Below, piece by piece: positions 57,250-64,000 of a DNA stretch of 64,000 nt. The position numbers were made by a program, and so were the translations under genes. Below the pieces are notes generated by a model, which had not been told where the DNA came from, ran no database searches, and saw only the letters and a program-made list of their open reading frames with translations. Origin of the DNA: Punica granatum (taxonomy: Eukaryota; Streptophyta; Magnoliopsida; Myrtales; Lythraceae); contig NC_045127.1 of assembly GCF_007655135.1 (NCBI RefSeq), positions 15,757,001 to 15,821,000 on the forward strand, in the 5' to 3' direction. How positions within the stretch are numbered: position 1 is the first letter of the stretch; every line of letters begins with the position of its first letter.

Positions 57250-57604
57250 CCAGAGGTGCAAAAAGTTTGAAAAAGTTCAGTACAAAAAGAATTCCGTTAA
57301 TTTTGAACTAACGCTGTTAATTGCTACTAACATGGCAAATGACTGCTGATGTGGCAATTGACATGGACAAAATTGAACTCAAAAGTTAGGTGGCAAGAAA
57401 AAACATGACGTTGCAGTGGAAGGGTTTTAGAGGTGTAACAATTTGGTGCAACAAGTTTTAAGGTTGTAACTTGTTTGTACAAAGAGTTTTGTACCGTTAT
57501 TGATTAAACATAAACAGTATGTTGTTATATAACATATTGACATAAAAAAAACTTAGCACACGCATCTGATTATGAGAGAGAATATGGGTGGGGAGAGAGA
57601 GATG
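57250..57604. other. Older repeat remnant flanking the Tat element
   Basis: Contains AGGTGCAAAAAGTTTGAAAA and GTACAAAAAGAATTCCG, similar to the left flank of the Tat element (about 33970-34020), and ends with GTACAAAGAGTTTTGTACCG. Probably one non-coding repeat split by the Tat insertion. No gene. Confidence 0.45.
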
Positions 57605-58017
57605 TGATATTAATCTTGCTCTCACGAGAGAGAAAGAAGATAGATAAGAAAGAATGGAAAGAGGAGGAGAAGAGAGAGAGACGAGAGGTGAGAGAGAGAG
57701 GTGAGAAAGAGGAAAGAGACCAGAAAGACAAGAGAGAGAGGAGGAGAGAGAAGAGAAAGACAAGAGAGAGACGAAAAAGAGGAGAGAGACGAGAGAAATG
57801 ATCGAGAGATGAGAAAGAGAAGAGAGAGACGAGAAGAGGAGAGAGATACTAGCCTCGTAACTCTCGTCTCTCTTTGTCCTCTCTCTCTCTCGTTACTGTC
57901 GTCTTTCTAGTCTCTCTCCCCTCTTTCTCGTCTCTCTGTCTCGCCCCTCCTTCTCATCCCTTTCTTTTTTGTCACCTCCCTCTTTTTGTCTTTCTCATGA
58001 GAGCAAGATCAATGTCG
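57605..58017. repeat. Homopurine/homopyrimidine inverted repeat
   Basis: About 57640-57850 is almost all A and G (GAGAGAGACGAGAGGTGAG-like) and about 57851-57990 almost all C and T. The outer edges form an inverted pair: GATATTAATCTTGCTCTCAC on the left and, reversed, GACATTGATCTTGCTCTCAT on the right. The whole is an imperfect palindrome of about 410 bp. Open frames here (up to 75 residues of R/E/K) are composition artefacts. Confidence 0.8.
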
Positions 58018-58025
58018 CGTCCGGC

Positions 58026-61006
58026 TGTGCGCACCCGAATTTCGTCTCGTCGAGGCACGCATGCGCGCGCCTAAATGCAACGCGGCTTGGGAGTATCCAC
58101 ATTCCCGAGGACGCGCGACGGACGCACGTGAGAAGGAGTCGCCACTTGCCATTTTACGACCCGAAGGTCGAGGGCCGGCAAGTTACCCAAGTCTAGGGGT
58201 ACGGGGTACACCTAAAATTCTAAGGCAATGGTCTGTACGGAACTGAAAATTCTGAATTCAGGGGTTCTATTACGTGTGGGCCTATATCCCACACGCCCTT
58301 TCGGTACTCTAGCTTGTCTAGGCTTGCCATTTTAATTTAATTATCGCTTAATTAAGTTCCGCTCATCTTATGCGTTTTGACACCGTAAATTCGAAGAAGC
58401 ACTCTGACCGTCTACTCTCCGACCGGGATTTTACATAAATGTATGTATAATATAAAACCTTACATTGTTCTCTCAAATAAATAAAAGACATGCTACAATG
58501 ACTAAATCCCGGTCGGTTCGCATTCGGCCATGATTTCACTCATGCTCACAGTATATTTTGGAAAAGACCGAAAATTAAATTAAATGCGCACTCAGTGTAT
58601 GGGGGCATTGGACCCCGTGATCGAAGGTTATGGGCATTGGACCCAGTGAATCGTATCCTAAAGGATCGGGCTCGACCCGCATAACAAATAAGTGTAAAAA
58701 TGTAACAAGTAAGCGCAAATAAACGAACAATAAGATTTTGTTATCGTCGAATTTACGTGAGTTAATCAATTATTATCCGGGGTATCTTGGAATACAAATC
58801 CAACCCTAAAACAAACAAATAGGATGATGGATAGGGTATGTAGCATTTGGCATTATTTTAACGGACCCGACAGACGTGATGTCCATAGTCAAGTCTCGAA
58901 TGTGTGGGTTGTTTTTAGATTATTTTATATCGTGACAATATGGCTTTTACAGATTAAAAGTATTTTCACCTAAAACCCAAAAACCTAACCCTCTAATTGA
59001 CTATTCCCCATGTTTGATTTAAGCCGACTTTGTGATTAATTTATTTTCCCATGTTTTGACCAATTCTATGCACAAACCTACGCTAGGGTCACGGCAGAAC
59101 AAGAACCGGTAATCATGCCCTTGAATCGGTAAATATGTGTGTGCATGAAAATCAAGATTACGTTGTACGTATCGCGGTGCTTTTGAAATTGTGAATTTTG
59201 AAAAGGGCATGACTAACAGTTCTTGAGCTGTCGACACGATTACAAATTATTAATCAATTCGTGCAACCCAATTAAAGAAATCAAGTGATTTAATTTAGCC
59301 AAATTTAACGTCCCGGTTATCCCGTGTGTAGAATTTTAGGTTAATTAAAAAACTTGCCGAATGCTTTAGTCTACGGATTTTGAGCCGTCGAGATAGCCAT
59401 TAATTGACCGCCCGATAAACCCTAATTTCCGACATGGTCACATAATTACAAAAATGAAATATTTAAATGGGGCACATACATTGTCGGTGGGTGATCCAAA
59501 TAGAAAAGGGCCGGATATTTCAGAAAATGTCCAAGGGACTGAATTGAACAATTTTAAAAGAGCAGGGACTGATTTGAAAATTCTAAAAATATTAGGGACT
59601 GATTTGAAAATTCTAAAAATGGGGACTGTAAAAAAAAATAGATTTACTCAAAATGTCCTAGGACTTATTTGAAATGAAATTGAAAATCGGGACTAATCTG
59701 AAAACAAAGAAATGGCCCCAGGACTAAACTGAAACAACTCTAAAAGTTCCTAGGGGTTCTTGAAAAATTCTGGGAATTCCAGGGCTGATTGGACAATAGT
59801 AAAATGACTGGGACTTGATTGAAAAGAAATTTTGAAATTCGGGGCAGATCTGAAAAGGGTGAAAAATGGCCCAGGGACTAAACTGAAACAACTTGGAAAG
59901 TCCTTTGGGTTGCTTGAGAAATTCTGAAAAATCCAAGGACTGATTGAAAAATAGTAAAATGACTGGGACTTGGTTGAAAATAAATTTTAGAGTTCGGGGC
60001 AGATATGAAAAAAATAAAATGAGTCCTCTGGGCTGAAATGTGGCAAAATGGAAAGTTCGTAAAATCGAGTTCGGGACAAATCTGATCACCCACACGACCC
60101 AAGAACACTCATTTCACATTATATCCATCAAGCAAGCAATAATATTCAGGAAAGGAACCCTAATCATGCCACTAAGTCGATAATTTACCTAGTTCGGAAA
60201 GTTGAAGGGCTTCTCTGTAAAGAAGAAGGAAAAAAAAAACGCCGGACAATCGGGTCGGATCGGATCGGTTTGGACTGCCCGCCCGAAGGAAGAACCTTCG
60301 GAAGAGCTGCTAGACCGGACTGGAGTGTTGGGCCGAATGGGCCGAATTTCTGGGCTTGGGCTGGGCCTGCAAAAGAAACTGAATTGGGTCGAGGCCCGTT
60401 AACAAAAGGCGGTCGGGATCGGGGGACAGCGGCGGCGACGGCTTCTGAGCGGCGGTTCTCGCCCCTGGACGCCGCGATGAAGGCCGGAATGGACGCGAAA
60501 GATAGCTCTGGACACCGCCAGCACTCCGCCGTGGTCGATCGAGACCTCACCGGCGGTTAAGCAGTCGGAATCGGGGGAAAAAGCCACGGTTTTCCGGCGA
60601 GAGTTCCGAGTTCTTCGACTTCCAAATTCGCCAAATGGAGAGCCAATTTTCTGTTTGTTTTCACTGGGTCTTGTTCCTCCCCATCCGAATTCCATTTCTG
60701 TCCATTTAATTGCAATTTTTTTCCTTTTTCCGTTAAGATTTCGGCCGATTTGGAGAGAATCGCGGAAAACCGCGATTTGGGGGTTCTCCGGGCCGGATGG
60801 GATCGCGGGCAGCCGGCGAGCTGCCCGGCCTTGCCCGGCCTACCCGACCCTTTTTTTTTTTAATTAGGGCCGACGGGTCACGGGCAGCCGGTCAACGCTG
60901 CCCGGACCTGCCCAAATCTCTTTTTTTTTTTTAAGAAAATGTGATAAATTAGGAAATGACAATTTTGCCCCCCTCGGAGCCGATGAACCAAAATTAGGTG
61001 CTGACA
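58026..61006 (-). repeat. Tat element 2, 3' LTR
   Basis: 2981 bp, same family as 34035-36973: starts TGTGCGCACCCGAATTTCGT and ends TTAGGTGCTGACA on the plus strand. Its polypurine tract AAAGAGGGGCAAGT (61007-61020) shows the element lies on the minus strand and extends to the right, so the 5' LTR lies beyond the window. The GGACTGATTTGAAAATTCT repeat series is at about 59530-60030. Confidence 0.9.
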
Positions 61007-61189
61007 ACTTGCCCCTCTTTGGTTGCGTGCTCGGATAGAGGATGCAGCCAAAGACTATAAGAAGCACCTCCTTTGGTCCTGGCGACCGTTTGACAATTCT
61101 CCTCGTTTTTGCTAATATGTGGGCCTGTTGCAAAAATAGTAAAAACTATCAATTAGTAAATGTGGACGCATACTTGAAAGACATTAAGT

Positions 61190-61889
61190 GAGGACACGAA
61201 GTCCAAAAGGTAGTAAATGCGGACACGAAGTCCGAAATGCAATGAATGTGGACACGTAGTCCAAAATGCAATAGATGCGGACGCGAAGTCCGAAATTTAG
61301 TGAATGCAGACACGAAGTTTGGAAAGCAGTAAATGATGACATGAAGTCCGGAATGCAGTAGACACGGATACGAAGTCCGGAATGCAATGAATGTGGACAC
61401 AAAGTCCAAAATGCAGTAGATGCGGACGCGAAGTCCAAAATGCAGTGAATGCGGACACGAAGTCCGGAAAGCAGTAAATGAGGACCCGAAGTCCGGAATG
61501 CAGTAGACACGGACACGAAGTCCGGAATGCAATGAATGTGGGCACGAAGTCCAAAATGCAGTAAAGATGCGGACGCGAAGTCCAAAATGCAAGGAATGCG
61601 GACACGAAGTTCGGAAAGCAGTAAATAAGGACACGAAGTCCGAAATGCAGTAGACTCGGACACGAAGTCCGGAATGCAATGAATGTGGACACGAAGTCCA
61701 AAATGCAATAGATGCGGACGCAAAGTCCAAAATACAGTGAATGCGGACACGAAGTCCGAAAAGCAATAAATGAGGACCCGAAGTCCGGAATGTAGTAGAC
61801 ACGGATACGAAGTCCGGAATGCAATGAATGTGGACACGAAGTCGAAAATGCAGTAAATGCGGACGCGAAGTCCAAAATGTAGTGAATGC
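61190..61889 (-). repeat. 29-bp minisatellite of Tat element 2, block A
   Basis: Units like GGACACGAAGTCC followed by GAAATGCAGTxxATGC, as in element 1. Superimposed on this is a longer periodicity in which CAATGAATGT and CAGTAGACAC variants recur about every 175-180 bp (near 61385, 61532, 61680, 61824), so this block amplified in multi-unit steps. Confidence 0.85.
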
Positions 61890-62590
61890 GGACACGAAGT
61901 CCTGGACGCGAAGTACGAAAAGCGGTAAAGATGGACGCGAAGTCCGAAAAGCGATAAAGATGGACACGAAATCCTGGACGCGAAGTCCGAAAAGCGGTAA
62001 AGATGGACACGAAGTCCTGGACGCGAAGTCCGAAAAGCGGTAAAGATGGACACGAAGTCCTGGACGCGAAGTCCGAAAAGCGGTAAAGATGGACACGAAG
62101 TCCTGGACGCGAAGTCCGAAAAGCGGTAAAGATGGACACGAAGTCCTGGACGCGAAGTCCGAAAAGCGGTAAAGATGGACACGAAATCCCAAAAGCAGTA
62201 AAGATGGACGCAAAGTCCTGGACGCGAAGTCCGAAAAGCAGTAAAGATGGACGCGAAATCCCAAAAGCAGTAAAGATTGACACGAAGTCCTGGACCCGAA
62301 GTCCCAAAAGCATTAAAGATGGACACGAAGTCCTGGACGCGAAGTCCCAAAAGCAGTAAAGATGGACGCGAAGTCCGGAAAGCAGTAAAGATGGACACGA
62401 AGTCTTGGACGCGAAGTCCGAAAAGTAGTAAAGATGGACACGAAGTCCTGGACGCAAAGTTCGAAAAGTGGTAAAGATGGAGACGAAGTCCTGGACGCGA
62501 GGTCCGAAATGCGGTAAAGATGGACACGAAGTCCGGGACACGAAGTCCGAAAAGCGATAAAGATGGACACGAAGTCCAGAAAGCAGTAAA
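61890..62590 (-). repeat. 43-bp higher-order minisatellite of Tat element 2, block B
   Basis: The unit is a 14-bp piece (GGACACGAAGTCCT) fused to a full 29-bp unit (GGACGCGAAGTCC then GAAAAGCGGTAAAGAT). Units starting at 62005, 62048, 62091 and 62134, ending at 62177, are spaced exactly 43 bp and are essentially identical, so amplification is recent. Outward the copies diverge. Frames of up to 519 residues across blocks A and B are periodicity artefacts. Confidence 0.9.
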
Positions 62591-63900
62591 GGTGGGCATG
62601 TTGCGAAAATGCAGGGAATGTAGAAGCAGCGACTAGTGTTAGGGAATGGCGCGGGGCGCCGAAGAGGGGCGCTTGGCATTGGGTCATGGCTTTGTTGGGA
62701 TAGTGTAGTGGTAGGCGTGGCTTGCATTGCCGCCGGGGTAGATGTGCTTTGCTGGAGGCCCGCTTTGCCCCTCGGGCGGTTGTGCGTCTGATCCGCCAAA
62801 AGCCAACCCAGCTGTTGGATCGATTGTTTGTTACTCTTGCTGGCAGCTGGTCTCACCGCTGAAGCGATTGCTTGCTGAGAATGCCCTGGTCTCGCCTATG
62901 GGATTTTTGCTTGCGAGGCGGTTGCTCGTTGCTGGTTGGGCGGTTGTTCATTTGCTAGGGACCGGCGTCTAGCGATGCGGGACTCGAGCTCTGATAGCGC
63001 CTACCTACCTTCTTGGACTGGGGATCAGAGTCTGCCGTAGTTCTTGCGTTTGTTGTACCTATGATCCTGACATCATTAGCAAATCATGGGATTACTAGCA
63101 ATTTATAAGCACGGGTAAAAGGGTGTGTTCGCGACGTATGTTCTTCAGTTTCAGGTTGCTTGGGCGACCCGTAAAGAGTTTTTGCTTTGGCGATGCGAAT
63201 GAGATCCCATTTTCGAATGCCTCAATGTGAGGCCTCCAAGGCTCCTGTTGGCCATGCACAAGCATATCGAGACATTCTTAATGATGCCCTAGCGGCTTTG
63301 TCGATTATTCGACGCGCCCATCGGCTTAGGACCCTGCTCGTCAAGGTACCGTAGGGCGGCTGCGCTTGTGACCCGCGTGGGGATTTTTTTTGCCTAGATT
63401 TGATCAGACTCGGTCTGACCATTTCCAAAATGCTATGACTAGATCCCAGAAAGGAATATCTGGGATTTCGGCTTTGTGGTAGCCTGTTGAAGGGTGGCTA
63501 TGACCCATTCTGGAGTTATACAAAGACAAACAGAAAAGAGAAAGCTTGGGGGGAACGGGTTGCCCCAGGCTAAAAGGATACACGAGTTCACGCCTGTAGC
63601 GAGATGTACCACTTTTCCTCTGTTCTTCTGTTGTGTAGGCTGTATCAAACTGCTTGGATAGCATGCCCGGTTTGCCCACTGTGCTTGAGGAGGAATCCGC
63701 GCTGGACGGTTGAGCTGTGTTGGAGGGCTGATCGAGGATCATGTTGGAGTAGATAATCTGGCCACTTCCGTTGAGGATCCCTAGTCCGCACGATGTGTGA
63801 GAGACTAGGGGGTCAATTTTATCCATCTCTCATTTTGCTCTCCTTTTGCTACGGTCACCCACCTCGGAGCCGCACTTCTCAACCTAAAGGGGATTAGCTC
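62591..63900 (-). other. 3' non-coding region of Tat element 2
   Basis: No convincing gene. A minus-strand frame of 140 residues (63404-63826) has no recognisable domain and, by position, lies in what is untranslated sequence in element 1. Sequence similarity to element 1 is weak here. Confidence 0.5.
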
Positions 63901-64000
63901 TCCTTTTGCCACGACTGCCCACCTCGGGATTTTCAATCGTGCCTCTCTCTTGCCCTAGCTTTTGCCTAGGTTGCCCCGATGGGCTTTCGACCTAGCGGGC
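63901..64000 (-). repeat. Hairpin repeat unit of Tat element 2
   Basis: Matches the 39018-39120 unit of element 1. First stem CACGA (63910-63914) with TCGTG (63937-63941); second stem CTAGGT (63966-63971) with ACCTAG (63990-63995). A weaker unit precedes it (about 63838-63895). Confidence 0.65.

Larger units (their letters stand above)
58026..64000 (-). mobile_element. Tat element 2, 3' part, cut by the window edge
   Basis: 3' LTR, polypurine tract, minisatellite and hairpin-repeat region of a second Tat/Ogre element in the same orientation as element 1. No gag-pol sequence is reached before the end of the window. The layout matches element 1 from its 3' LTR to its hairpin repeats, which supports the same family. 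Confidence 0.85.

Noticed and set aside
57497..57910. Arg/Glu/Lys-rich or Ser/Leu-rich frames
   Set aside because: Products of the GA/CT-rich palindrome, not genes.
61190..62590. Regular 29-bp repeats resembling a CRISPR array
   Set aside because: There are no unique spacers between conserved repeats; units abut and vary throughout. The setting is a plant retrotransposon.
61149..62856. Open frames of 371-519 residues on the minus strand
   Set aside because: Same artefact over the 29-bp and 43-bp minisatellite of the second Tat element.
63404..63826. 140-residue minus-strand frame near the right edge
   Set aside because: No domain, and it sits in the 3' non-coding part of Tat element 2. Kept only as a remark.

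Overview
The window is nuclear DNA of a flowering plant, most likely a eudicot. The evidence is a plant-type class A heat shock factor gene with the conserved intron inside its DNA-binding domain, CACTA and Mutator-like transposons, a Ty1/copia retrotransposon, and very large Ty3/gypsy elements of the Tat/Ogre lineage. I cannot name the species. Gene density is very low: I see one intact host gene in 64 kb. Most of the rest is layered, mostly dead mobile DNA.

Region by region. (1) 1-6588: AT-rich intergenic DNA with a 161-bp tandem duplication that is split by a hAT-like MITE (1715-2240), and a 5'-truncated LINE fragment on the minus strand (about 4922-5830). (2) 6589-11965: an intact two-exon HSF gene (minus strand, 386 residues) with a heat-shock-element-like promoter motif. 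About 2.8 kb away lies a direct partial duplicate that carries only the promoter, exon 1 and intron. That copy has a rewritten recognition helix, a lost splice acceptor and a damaged HSE. Two small MITEs lie beside or inside it. (3) 12629-about 17600: a decayed CACTA (En/Spm) element with TNP2-type transposase remains, followed by a Tourist-like MITE (17619-17803). (4) 18400-23766: a structurally complete Mutator-like element with about 230-bp terminal inverted repeats and a perfect 9-bp target duplication. It carries a broken MULE transposase and, on the opposite strand, an open GRF-zinc-finger/transmembrane ORF. (5) 24052-about 32795: a copia element with roughly 1.6-kb LTRs and degenerate gag-pol, inserted in a C-rich minisatellite. 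(6) 34035-57249: a 23-kb Tat/Ogre element on the minus strand (ORF1, gag, protease, RT, two RNases H, integrase, then a 29-bp minisatellite and hairpin repeats). Its 5' LTR is interrupted by a 5.6-kb solo LTR of a related family with a perfect 5-bp target duplication. (7) 57605-58017: a homopurine/homopyrimidine inverted repeat. (8) 58026-64000: the 3' LTR and 3' non-coding part of a second element of the same Tat family, cut by the window edge. Its minisatellite has evolved a 43-bp higher-order unit.

Order of events that can be read from nesting: the 161-bp duplication precedes the hAT-like MITE; the HSF duplication precedes the MITE at 11028-11423; the 23-kb Tat element precedes the solo LTR. 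The best candidates for something poorly described are the covarying hairpin repeats and the stem-loop minisatellite in the 3' non-coding region of the Tat elements, the antisense GRF ORF carried by the MULE, and the very long solo LTR. I found no host multi-gene system, RNA gene or CRISPR array.
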